Below, piece after piece: positions 56,682 to 64,000 of a stretch of 64,000 nt of DNA. Position 1 is the stretch's first letter, and each line of letters starts with the position of its first letter. A program made the translations under genes and the position numbers. The notes beneath the pieces are model-generated. The model searched no databases, was not told the origin of the DNA, and saw only the letters and a list, made by a program, of their open reading frames with translations. This DNA comes from Zongyangia hominis (GTDB lineage: Bacteria > Bacillota > Clostridia > Oscillospirales > Ruminococcaceae): positions 706,903 through 770,902 of the forward strand of contig NZ_JACRTC010000001.1 in the NCBI RefSeq assembly GCF_014385095.1. Reading direction: 5' to 3'.

Positions 56682-56703
56682 GTCTCCGACTCAGACGTTT
56701 TTT
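56668..56703. terminator. Bidirectional terminator
   Basis: Arms AAAAACGTCTGAGTC and GACTCAGACGTTTTT between the small gene and the convergent reductase gene. Confidence 0.88.
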
Positions 56704-56719
56704 GTTCTAACACTTTAGA

Positions 56720-57655
56720 TTAAGGAATCATCTTGCCGGAAGCCTCGTAGATTTCATACCACTCAGCCTTCGTCAGAGGCAGCTCGGAACCCTGGCAGCT
56801 CTCGATCAGGCGCTGGTCGTTCATGGTGCCCACAATGATCTGCATGTTGGCCGGATGGCGGGCAATCCAGCCGGTGGCGATGGCGTTCTTGGTGACATTG
56901 TATTTCTTGGCCAGCCGGTCCATAACGGCGTTGAGCTCGGGGTAATGTTCCTCGTCGCCGACGAACACGCCGCCGAAGTAGTCCTTCTGGAACGGGGACC
57001 ACGCCTGAATCGTCACGTCATGGAGGCGGCAGTAATCCAGAATGCCGCCCTCGCGGATGGTGCTCTGGTCCAGATCCATGTTGACGGCGATGCCGATGTC
57101 GATCATTCTCGAGTAGCAGATGCTCAGTTCCAGCTGGTTGGCGATGAGCTTATAGGGTACATATTTTTGCAATAACTCCATCTGATAGGGGTTCTGGTTG
57201 GAGACGCCGAAATAGCGGACCTTGCCGCTGGCGTGGAGGATGGCGAAGGCCTCCGCGACTTCCTCCGGCTCCACCAGCGCGTCGGGGCGGTGCAAAAGCA
57301 GCACGTCCAGATAATCGGTGCGCAGACGTTTGAGGCTTGCGTCCACCGCTTCCAGCAAATGATCTTTGGAGAAGTCGTAGATGGTGTGGTTGCCGGGCAG
57401 GCGGCGGATGCCCACCTTGCTCTGGAGAATCATCTTCTCCCGCAGGTCGTCGTTCATGTCCAGCGCCTCGGCAAACAGGCTCTCGCATTTGCCTCCGTCG
57501 TAGACGTCCGCATGGTCAAAGAAATTGATTCCCTGCTCCATGGCCGTCCGAATGTGTTTTTCCGCCTGAGACTTGTCAAGCTCGGTCAGGTGCATACAGC
57601 CCATGACAATGTTCGAAACCTGCAAATCCGTGTTTTTTAGATTCATGTATTTCAT
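56720..57655 (-). CDS. Aldo/keto reductase (YdhF-like)
   Basis: A 311-residue NAD(P)H-dependent reductase with a TIM-barrel fold. The catalytic set is visible: Asp and Tyr in FDHADVYDGG (about 47-53), Lys in LQSKVGIRR (about 80), His in LLLHRPD (about 118). The sequence around DYLDVLLLHRPDALVEPEEV is typical of the YdhF branch; physiological substrate unknown. The start at 57655 follows GAGAGGAG; the frame is open 12 codons further. Confidence 0.9.
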   Translation of the reverse strand: MKYMNLKNTDLQVSNIVMGCMHLTELDKSQAEKHIRTAMEQGINFFDHADVYDGGKCESLFAEALDMNDDLREKMILQSKVGIRRLPGNHTIYDFSKDHLLEAVDASLKRLRTDYLDVLLLHRPDALVEPEEVAEAFAILHASGKVRYFGVSNQNPYQMELLQKYVPYKLIANQLELSICYSRMIDIGIAVNMDLDQSTIREGGILDYCRLHDVTIQAWSPFQKDYFGGVFVGDEEHYPELNAVMDRLAKKYNVTKNAIATGWIARHPANMQIIVGTMNDQRLIESCQGSELPLTKAEWYEIYEASGKMIP

Positions 57656-57705
57656 TTGTTTCGCTCCTCTCTGCCGTGCGCCGGCAAACATGTTCTCTTA
57701 CTTCT

Positions 57706-57734
57706 ACAATAGTCCCCGCCCCTCCTTAAGTCAA
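57706..57734 (-). promoter_or_regulatory. Predicted promoter of the aldo/keto reductase gene
   Basis: On the minus strand TTGACT (57729-57734) and TATTGT (57706-57711), 17 bases apart. The longer reading frame would begin downstream of it, so it does not decide the start. Confidence 0.5.
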
Positions 57735-57832
57735 GTCTTTTGCGGGAAAATTATTCCGAGCGCCGCATGCCGTTAAACCAGCCCCCTATCCGCCGGTCCG
57801 TCCCTTTCCTACGGTGATCCGGCTCCTAAAAA

Positions 57833-57861
57833 TTGACAGTCCAAGCCCGGCAGAGTATACT
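57833..57861 (+). promoter_or_regulatory. Promoter of fbp
   Basis: TTGACA (57833-57838) and TATACT (57856-57861) with a 17-base spacer. The predicted start point near 57868 leaves a leader of about 65 bases before the chosen ATG. Confidence 0.72.
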
Positions 57862-57932
57862 GAAATTATGACAATTTGGTCCCGGACAGGGGCTTTTCCT
57901 ACTTCGATCGACAAAGAAGAGAGGTTGACCGC

Positions 57933-59927
57933 ATGGATCTGATAAAACCCACCAAAGAAGACGTGATGCAGCATCTCAAATACTTGCGGATGCTTTCCCA
58001 CCAATATCCCAACATCCAATCCGCCTCCACCGAGATTATCAACCTGCAGGCCATTTTGGGGCTTCCCAAGGGCACCGAGCACTTTATGTCCGATCTCCAC
58101 GGGGAGTATGAGGCCTTCATTCACATTCGAAACAGCGCTTCCGGCGCCATCCGGGAGAAGGTGGACGCGCTGTATCAAAACACCGTTCCCGCGGCGGAGA
58201 GGGCGGAGCTTTCCACTCTGATCTACTACCCCAAGGCAAAGCTCCAGGAGATTTCCGAGCGAAACGAGGATTTATCCGAATGGTACAAGATCACCCTCAA
58301 CCGGCTCATGGAAATCTGCCGGCTTTTGGGCAGCAAATACACCCGCTCCAAAGTCCGCAAGGCCCTGCCCGAGGACTTTGCCTACATTATCGACGAGCTC
58401 ATCAACCTAAGCTATGACGCCCTCAACAAGCAGGACTATTACGCCAACATCCTTTCCACCATCATCGACATCGATCGGGCCGACGACTTCATCATCGCCC
58501 TGTGCACCACCATCAAACGCCTCATCGTGGACCGGCTGCATATTGTCGGCGACATCTTCGACCGGGGGCCCCGGGCCGACATCGTCTTAGACTGTCTGAT
58601 GGAACATCACTGCGTGGATATCCAGTGGGGCAACCACGACATCCTCTGGATGGGCGCCGCCACCGGCAGCCGCACCTGTGTGGCCACCGTGCTCAATAAC
58701 TCGATCACCTATAACAACCTGGAAGTCATCGAGGGCGGCTACGGCATCAGCCTGCGGCCGCTGGCCCTCTTTGCCAACGAAGTCTATAAGGACGCGGACA
58801 TCTCCCGTTTCATGCCCCGGACCGTGGCCGAGGGCAATTATAACCGCAAGGACCTGATGCTGGGTGCCCGGATGCACAAGGCCATTGCCATCATACAGTT
58901 TAAATTGGAGGGGCAGATCATCAAGCGCCACCCCGAGTATCGGATGGACGACCGGATGCTTTTACACCGCATCGACTACGAGGCCGGCACCATCGAAATC
59001 GAGGGGAAGCGCTACCCCCTCACCGACTGCGACTTCCCTACTGTGGACCGGGACGACCCCTACGCCCTCACCGAGGAGGAGGCCCTCCTCATGCGCCAGC
59101 TCAAAAGCGCCTTCCAGCACAGCGAGAAGCTCCAGCGCCACGTCCAGTTCCTCTACTCCAAGGGGAGCCTCTACAAGTGCTTTAACAAAAACCTGCTTTT
59201 CCACGGCTGCATCCCCCTAAACCCCGACGGCTCCCTGATGGAGTTTTCCTTCGGCGGACAAACCCTGTCCGGGCGCGGCCTCATGGACTACGCCGACGCC
59301 GTGGCGCGCCGGGGCTATTACGCCAGGGAGGGCACGCCGGAGAAGCAGTACGGCAAGGACTTTTTGTGGTTTTTATGGTGCGGGCGCAACTCTCCCCTTT
59401 GCGGGCGCAAAAAGATCGCCACCTTTGAGCGGCTCTGGGTGGACGACCCCAGCGCCTGGGAGGAGCCGAAAAACGCCTATTACCGCTACACCGACGACGA
59501 GGACATCGCCACCTTTCTACTGGGCCAGTTCGGGCTGGGCACCCCCTATTCCCACATCATCAACGGCCACATGCCGGTCAAGGCGGGGGCCGGGGAAAGC
59601 CCCATCAAAGCCGGCGGCAAGCTCATCGTCATCGACGGCGGCTTCTGCCGGGCCTACCAGTCCACCACCGGCATTGCGGGGTATACTTTAATTTACAATT
59701 CCTACGGCCTACGGCTGTGCTCCCACGAGCCCTTCGCGGGGCTCGACAACGCCATTAAGTTAAACAAGGACATCCTATCCACCCAGGTGGTCTTCGACCG
59801 GGCCTCCTCCCGCATCAAGGTGGACGAGACCGACGCGGGAGAGGGCATCCGAGAGCTCATCGCGGACCTCAAGCTCCTGCTGGCCGCCTATCGACTGGGC
59901 GTTGTCAGCGAGCGGCATGATAAATAG
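57933..59927 (+). CDS. fbp: Fructose-1,6-bisphosphatase, class III
   Basis: A 664-residue gluconeogenic phosphatase of the Firmicutes class III type, a metallophosphoesterase: SDLHGEYEAF (about 52), GDIFDRGPRAD (about 205) and WGNHDILW (about 232) hold the metal ligands. The start at 57933 follows GAGAGG; length matches the family. Monocistronic, with its own promoter and terminator. Confidence 0.94.
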   Translation: MDLIKPTKEDVMQHLKYLRMLSHQYPNIQSASTEIINLQAILGLPKGTEHFMSDLHGEYEAFIHIRNSASGAIREKVDALYQNTVPAAERAELSTLIYYPKAKLQEISERNEDLSEWYKITLNRLMEICRLLGSKYTRSKVRKALPEDFAYIIDELINLSYDALNKQDYYANILSTIIDIDRADDFIIALCTTIKRLIVDRLHIVGDIFDRGPRADIVLDCLMEHHCVDIQWGNHDILWMGAATGSRTCVATVLNNSITYNNLEVIEGGYGISLRPLALFANEVYKDADISRFMPRTVAEGNYNRKDLMLGARMHKAIAIIQFKLEGQIIKRHPEYRMDDRMLLHRIDYEAGTIEIEGKRYPLTDCDFPTVDRDDPYALTEEEALLMRQLKSAFQHSEKLQRHVQFLYSKGSLYKCFNKNLLFHGCIPLNPDGSLMEFSFGGQTLSGRGLMDYADAVARRGYYAREGTPEKQYGKDFLWFLWCGRNSPLCGRKKIATFERLWVDDPSAWEEPKNAYYRYTDDEDIATFLLGQFGLGTPYSHIINGHMPVKAGAGESPIKAGGKLIVIDGGFCRAYQSTTGIAGYTLIYNSYGLRLCSHEPFAGLDNAIKLNKDILSTQVVFDRASSRIKVDETDAGEGIRELIADLKLLLAAYRLGVVSERHDK

Positions 59928-60065
59928 CGGTTGGAACGCAACTGTTATTAAGCACCGGTCTGACCAATCGAAGACGCCGCGGCCCGGCATGACCCCAAAT
60001 GACGTCTTGGCCGTCTCCGGTGCGGCGCTGTGCCTTGGGTGCCGCGCCACACACATTGGTAAAAT

Positions 60066-60099
60066 AAAAACGCGTCTGCTTTTCGCAGACGCGTTTTTT
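60066..60099. terminator. Bidirectional terminator between fbp and MFS gene
   Basis: Arms AAAAACGCGTCTGC and GCAGACGCGTTTTT with loop TTTTC. Confidence 0.9.
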
Positions 60100-60114
60100 G
60101 CTCTCTAAAGGCCC

Positions 60115-61329
60115 TTATTCCTTCTGCCCGTCGCAGTGGGCCACCGACGGGACCAGCACGCAGAGAGCCGCCGCCAGTAAAGTGAGCAGACCCGCCACAA
60201 TAAACCAGTTCTGCACGCCGAAAACTTCGGCAAAGGCGCCGGACAGCGAAAGCCCTATGGGAGAACAGATGACCATGATGGAACTGGAAAGGGCCATGAC
60301 CCGGCCCAGATACCGTCCTTCAAAGCTCTGCTGCAAAAGTGGCGTATACATCCCCCAGTAGAAGGGGCCGGAGACGCCCATCAGACAGGAGAGGACGGCA
60401 AAGGCTGCAAAGCCCGAGCGGGGTAATAGTCCCGAAAGAATGAGGGAGGCGCTCATCAGAAGATAGGAGCCCACAATGGTGCGCACCTTCCTCCTCGTCC
60501 CGCCCCAGACCGAGAGGACCAGGGAGCCGATGAGGAGCCCCACCGAAAAAGTGATCTCCGCGATGCTGGCGTGGACGCTGGTCCCACCAAAATAGGACAT
60601 ACTCATCAGCGGAAAGAGAGCGCTGGTGGGCATGAGCGCCAGGGAATACAGGGCGCTGATGAGTACGAGCCCCAATATCCCCCGCTTGGAACGGAGGATG
60701 CGAAAGCCCTCCCTCGCCTCTCGGAGTACGTGAGGCTTTCCTTCTACCTTCGGTTTTTCCAGTTTGGGAATTTCGCTGACCGTCAGGGTGATGACGGCCG
60801 CCACCGCCCCCAGCACATCCAGCAAGACGATGGCGGACAGGCTCCACCAACTGTAAAGGACAGCCGCCACCGCCGGGGAGACGATCTGTGAAATGGACTG
60901 GAGGGACTGGGAATAGCCGGAGCACCGGGTCAGTTCCTCCTCCGGCACAATCTGAGGCGTCACCGCCTGAAGGCAGGGATTGTGAAGCGCCGAGCCCACC
61001 GACCGGCACAGGAGCACTAAGAGGATAAGCCACACCGGCGGCTCCCCCCAAAAGCCCGCCGCCACCAGCACTAGGCTGGTTCCGGCGATAAATAGATCGG
61101 ACCAGACCATAATTCGTTTGCGGTCATACCGGTCAATGAGCACTCCGATGAACGGTCCCAAGATGCCCTGGGGCAAAAAGCCCATGAGCATGGACGCGGA
61201 CAGCACCAGCGCCGAGCCGGTGTGGTCGGTCAGATACCACACGATGGCAAATTGAAGGACGGCGCTGGAAAACTGAGACACCGCCTGGCCGCTCCAAATG
61301 GTAAAAAAGTTCTTCTTCCAGTGATTCAT
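60115..61329 (-). CDS. MFS transporter
   Basis: A 404-residue protein with about 12 membrane spans, of the MFS group that includes macrolide-efflux-like (MefA/EntS-type) transporters: N-terminal WSGQAVSQFSSAVLQFAIVW and the loop 2-3 motif GVLIDRYDRKRIM (about 60). Substrate unknown. The start at 61329 follows GAGGAG. Bases 61330-61511 upstream show no gene. Confidence 0.85.
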   Translation of the reverse strand: MNHWKKNFFTIWSGQAVSQFSSAVLQFAIVWYLTDHTGSALVLSASMLMGFLPQGILGPFIGVLIDRYDRKRIMVWSDLFIAGTSLVLVAAGFWGEPPVWLILLVLLCRSVGSALHNPCLQAVTPQIVPEEELTRCSGYSQSLQSISQIVSPAVAAVLYSWWSLSAIVLLDVLGAVAAVITLTVSEIPKLEKPKVEGKPHVLREAREGFRILRSKRGILGLVLISALYSLALMPTSALFPLMSMSYFGGTSVHASIAEITFSVGLLIGSLVLSVWGGTRRKVRTIVGSYLLMSASLILSGLLPRSGFAAFAVLSCLMGVSGPFYWGMYTPLLQQSFEGRYLGRVMALSSSIMVICSPIGLSLSGAFAEVFGVQNWFIVAGLLTLLAAALCVLVPSVAHCDGQKE

Positions 61330-61511
61330 TCTACTCCTCGTATCGTTCACAAAGTGGGCCGAAAGTGTCATGGCACTTTCGGCCCGTCTTGGTTATTTCT
61401 GTACAAGCTGCAGCAAGACCGCCTTTTTTCATGGTGCTCTACGGCCGCCGACTATTTTCATAGTTAAAAAGCCATGCGCGCTTGGCTCAGCCTCAACCCG
61501 CCAAAACTGCG

Positions 61512-62216
61512 TTATAGGAGAGCGGGGCGCTGCAGCTCCTTTTCGTGCAAGATCTGAGAGGTATGCAAGAGAAACTGATAGATGGGGGCTAGATGGCGGA
61601 AGTCCTCGCAGAGCTTATCGGCAAGGGCATCGGAAAAGAGCAGGCCCGCATCCCGGCTCTCCGCTTCGAAGTGGATGCCCCGCAGTTCCAGCCACCGGCG
61701 CTGTTCCTCCGGCGCATTGGGATAGCGCGGTCGCTTGAATTTCTCGCCTTCCAACGTAAAGACCGATTGCTCTTTGTAAGCTTTCATGGCCTTTTTAGCC
61801 ACAGCGTCGCCTTCCAAAATGAGCTTTCGCAGCGTATTCATATAGTCGGTGGAGGGGCTGTAAAAGCCGCCGCCATAGCAAAACCCACTGGGTGAAATTT
61901 CAAAATAGAGGCCGGGAACCTGGGTGCCGTGCATCTTGCCCCTTTTAAATATGAGCCACATGTTCTCCCGGTACCTGGATTTATCCTTGGAGTAACGGGT
62001 GTCACGCCAAATGCGGCAGATGGTCTTGTCCACTTTGGGCTCCGTCGTAAACTGGGGGTCGATGTCCAGCATTGTGGGGGTGAGCTTTCCCACCAGCTCC
62101 TGCATCGGCTCCAGTACCAAGCGGCGGTAATCCTCCTTGTGCTCGTTAAACCACTCCTTGCTGTCACGCAGGCGGTTTTCCGTTAAAAATTGAAGGGTCT
62201 GTTCCGTAAAGGGCAT
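61512..62216 (-). CDS. DUF2461 family protein
   Basis: A 234-residue soluble protein with the family pattern: MPFTEQTLQFL...KEWFNEHKEDY at the start, FTTEPKVDKTICRIWRDTRY (about 55) and PGLYFEISPSGF (about 100). Function of the family is not established. GGGGAGG lies before the ATG at 62216. Confidence 0.85.
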   Translation of the reverse strand: MPFTEQTLQFLTENRLRDSKEWFNEHKEDYRRLVLEPMQELVGKLTPTMLDIDPQFTTEPKVDKTICRIWRDTRYSKDKSRYRENMWLIFKRGKMHGTQVPGLYFEISPSGFCYGGGFYSPSTDYMNTLRKLILEGDAVAKKAMKAYKEQSVFTLEGEKFKRPRYPNAPEEQRRWLELRGIHFEAESRDAGLLFSDALADKLCEDFRHLAPIYQFLLHTSQILHEKELQRPALL

Positions 62217-62335
62217 TATATCGCCTCCCCTGTCTCTTATGCTCGCGGTTTTCCTTCGCGCCACTAGTTTCTATCGGCTAACTAGCGGGCACAACCATTT
62301 TCATTTTGGCACATACTGCCGGAAAAGATCCGCGG

Positions 62336-63058
62336 CTAACCGATTCCCTCCAGCTTATCAAAGGCATAATCGGCGTATTTTTGACGGACCTCCTGGCGCA
62401 GTTTGCGGGCAATCGGCACCCAGTCGCCGCTGGACATGACGAAATCCTGTTCACCCAATTCCTCCACCTCATCCATATTGACGATGCAGTTGCGATAACA
62501 GCAGAGGAATTGAGGATAACATAACAGTTTGGGCGCAAAATCAGGAAATCTCTGGTAGCAGCGGACCATCCGCTCCTTGGTGTGAATTTGGATATAGTGG
62601 TTATAATAATCGGTATAAATAATGCTGTGCAGCGGAATTTTGACAAAGGTGCGCCCTTCTTTGACCTCGATATAATGGGCGCGGCGGCAAAGGGCCTGAT
62701 CGCACAGCTTCATAGTTTCCGAAAGCCTAGCAAAGGAATAAGGTTTTACCAAATAATCAAATGCCCGCACCCGATAGCTTTCCACCGCAAAATGTTCACT
62801 GGTTGTGCAAAAAATCAGTAAACATTCGCTTCCCATCTGGCGGAGCTTCTTAGCTGTTTCTATACCGTTGAGTTTGTCCATGTAAATGTCCAGAAATACA
62901 ATGGCATAGTCCTTGCATTCGCTCTCTTTCAGAAATTCATCCCCGCTTTCAAACTCTCTGAGTTGAGCTTGCAGACATTGTTCTTCACAATAGCGGTTTA
63001 AAAATTCCCACAGATACCGGCGGTCCATCTGCGAATCGTCAACAATTGCTATCTGCAT
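62336..63058 (-). CDS. LytTR-family response regulator
   Basis: A 240-residue regulator: receiver domain (about 1-120; acidic pair after IAIVDDSQMDRR, phospho-acceptor Asp in IVFLDIYMD near 55, Lys in LVKPYS near 107) and a LytTR DNA-binding domain (about 135-235). Such regulators often control quorum-sensing or surface genes; no sensor kinase lies next to it in this window. AAGGAG precedes the ATG at 63058. Confidence 0.9.
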   Translation of the reverse strand: MQIAIVDDSQMDRRYLWEFLNRYCEEQCLQAQLREFESGDEFLKESECKDYAIVFLDIYMDKLNGIETAKKLRQMGSECLLIFCTTSEHFAVESYRVRAFDYLVKPYSFARLSETMKLCDQALCRRAHYIEVKEGRTFVKIPLHSIIYTDYYNHYIQIHTKERMVRCYQRFPDFAPKLLCYPQFLCCYRNCIVNMDEVEELGEQDFVMSSGDWVPIARKLRQEVRQKYADYAFDKLEGIG

Positions 63059-63112
63059 CGCTTTTCTCCTTCCTACTTTGGTATCAGAGCGTTTTCCAGT
63101 CAAATTCTTTCT

Positions 63113-63141
63113 ATTGTACCCCGTTCTTTTTCGAAATACAA
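63113..63141 (-). promoter_or_regulatory. Predicted promoter of the LytTR regulator
   Basis: On the minus strand TTGTAT (63136-63141) and TACAAT (63113-63118) with a 17-base spacer, 55 bases upstream of the start codon. Confidence 0.6.
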
Positions 63142-63547
63142 GCGATGTAGGTTATCATGCGCTCATTCATCTCCTGCATGGAAAAAGCAGCTACCTGGGC
63201 AGCCGCCACTCCTTCAAAAGAATTCTAAATCGGTATTATTTTACCTCATTTCGCATAAAAACACAATGTTTGCCGCCCTTTTCCCGGTGAAAAATCGCAC
63301 GATAAATTCCAGCATTTTTTGTCAAAATGAAAAACACTTGTCGAACTTTCCACTTTTTTGAAAGTTTGCTACAAATTCCAAACATTTTTATACCAAGCGC
63401 TGCCTTGCTTTTATGTGAAAGAGAACCCCCATCTGACAGGGGCATTGCGGAGCATCCATTTCCGGAAGACAGATTCTTGGAAAAGATTTACCAAATCATA
63501 AGGGGATGCTTCCGGGGGAACACTATAACGAAAGGAGTGTGTTTCTC
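63142..63547. other. Intergenic stretch between divergent LytTR and small gene
   Basis: No gene recognised; short open frames lack ribosome sites. The AT-rich middle (63240-63400) probably holds a promoter for the downstream small gene, but I cannot point to a good one. Confidence 0.4.
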
Positions 63548-63772
63548 ATGGATGAAAAAAATCCTCCCCGCCCCTACGACATGCTTGATGATGAAGAGCT
63601 TTATGACGAAATGATGGAGGTCGCTTCCGCGACGGAGTGCACTGGACTGATGCCGGCAGCTCCCATCACCAAACCGGAAACAGAATCCTACAGCAAAATC
63701 TATGACATCCCTTTGGCCAAAGACGATGTTGTGGACGAGATGATGGAGCGAAAAAAGAAGAACAGAGAATAA
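63548..63772 (+). CDS. Small acidic protein, unknown
   Basis: A 74-residue hydrophilic protein rich in Asp, Glu and Met (MLDDEELYDEMMEVASATEC; ends with KDDVVDEMMERKKKNRE). AAAGGAG lies ten bases before the ATG at 63548. No membrane span or signal peptide. Family not recognised. Confidence 0.65.
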   Translation: MDEKNPPRPYDMLDDEELYDEMMEVASATECTGLMPAAPITKPETESYSKIYDIPLAKDDVVDEMMERKKKNRE

Positions 63773-63805
63773 TAAAAGATGGAGCCGTCCCATTGAAGAC
63801 GGATC

Positions 63806-63840
63806 AAAAAAAGGGACATCCTTTCGGATGTCCCTTTTTT
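63806..63840. terminator. Bidirectional terminator
   Basis: Perfect arms AAAAGGGACATCC and GGATGTCCCTTTT around TTTC, flanked by A and T runs, between the small acidic gene and the convergent surface protein gene. Confidence 0.92.
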
Positions 63841-63846
63841 CATAAC

Positions 63847-64000
63847 TTATTTATTTTTCTTGCGGGTCAGGATGAGGAATACGCCAGCGCTCGCAGCCAG
63901 AACGGCCAGAGCGATGGGCAGCATGCTGCTGTCACCGGAGTTCGGGTTTTTCTTGCCGGAGTCGGAACCAGAACCGCTGCCTTCCGGCCACTTCCAGTCG
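63847..64000 (-). CDS. C-terminal end of a second surface-anchored protein (partial)
   Basis: The frame enters from the right edge and ends with TAA at 63847-63849; 50 residues are visible. It starts DWKWPEGSGSGSDSGKKNPN, then has SGDSS, a hydrophobic span and TRKKNK. This is almost the same tail as that of the GH32 enzyme ending at 16095 (DWKWPSGSGSDSSNSGKKNP), so both are probably sorted to the surface the same way. The body of the protein, its start and its function lie outside the window. Confidence 0.8.
   Translation of the reverse strand, partial: DWKWPEGSGSGSDSGKKNPNSGDSSMLPIALAVLAASAGVFLILTRKKNK

Overview
The window looks like chromosome from an anaerobic Gram-positive Clostridia-type bacterium (Oscillospirales-like; this placement is inference). 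Reasons: moderately high GC with AT-rich promoters, strong AGGAGG ribosome sites, a T-box leader, AdhE behind a Rex-like operator, class III fructose bisphosphatase, duplicated FeoA plus a FeoB-associated Cys-rich protein, DUF4358 and DUF6506 proteins, and an F-type ATP synthase with a sodium-type rotor.

Layout. 1-8 kb: end of a MATE exporter, a YitT protein, then cimA-leuC-leuD-leuB behind a T-box whose probable specifier is an isoleucine codon, and two unknown membrane proteins. 8-15 kb: a complete ATP synthase operon on the minus strand, read from about 15.24 kb, with a c-subunit carrying two membrane carboxylates. 15.9-20.5 kb: tRNA-Ala and a 1461-residue surface-anchored GH32 fructanase. 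20.8-25.8 kb: sugar kinase and DeoC aldolase, divergent from a DeoR regulator and a degenerate 2-hydroxyacid dehydrogenase. 26-32.7 kb: Na+/alanine symporter, adhE, and a three-gene envelope operon. 33-36.2 kb: tRNA-Thr, an AT-rich radical SAM gene, mgtE. 36.4-40 kb: a DtxR-type regulator divergent from feoA-feoA-feoB-Cys-rich peptide, with repeated GTTAG-N6-CTAAC palindromes. 40-45.5 kb: a PAS/GGDEF/GAF diguanylate cyclase, a hydrolase, and a Crp/Fnr regulator divergent from a ferredoxin-like protein.

46.27-54.64 kb is the most unusual region: a cassette for a ribosomally made, radical-SAM-modified Cys-rich peptide. It encodes an ABC exporter, a CcpM-like radical SAM/SPASM maturase, a TIGR04066-like maturation protein, an acyl-carrier-related protein and a tandem duplication of [FtsX-like permease + short Cys-containing peptide]. 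It is flanked by a 32-bp direct repeat (one mismatch) of the 3' end of the intact tRNA-Pro at its right edge, which suggests arrival by tRNA-targeted integration; no integrase is present.

55-64 kb: a K+/H+ antiporter, an aldo/keto reductase, class III FBPase, an MFS transporter, a DUF2461 protein, an orphan LytTR response regulator, a small acidic protein, and the C-terminal end of a second surface protein with the same NPNSGD-type anchor as the GH32 enzyme. Sodium recurs as a likely coupling ion (ATP synthase, alanine symporter). No CRISPR array, rRNA or insertion sequence was seen.
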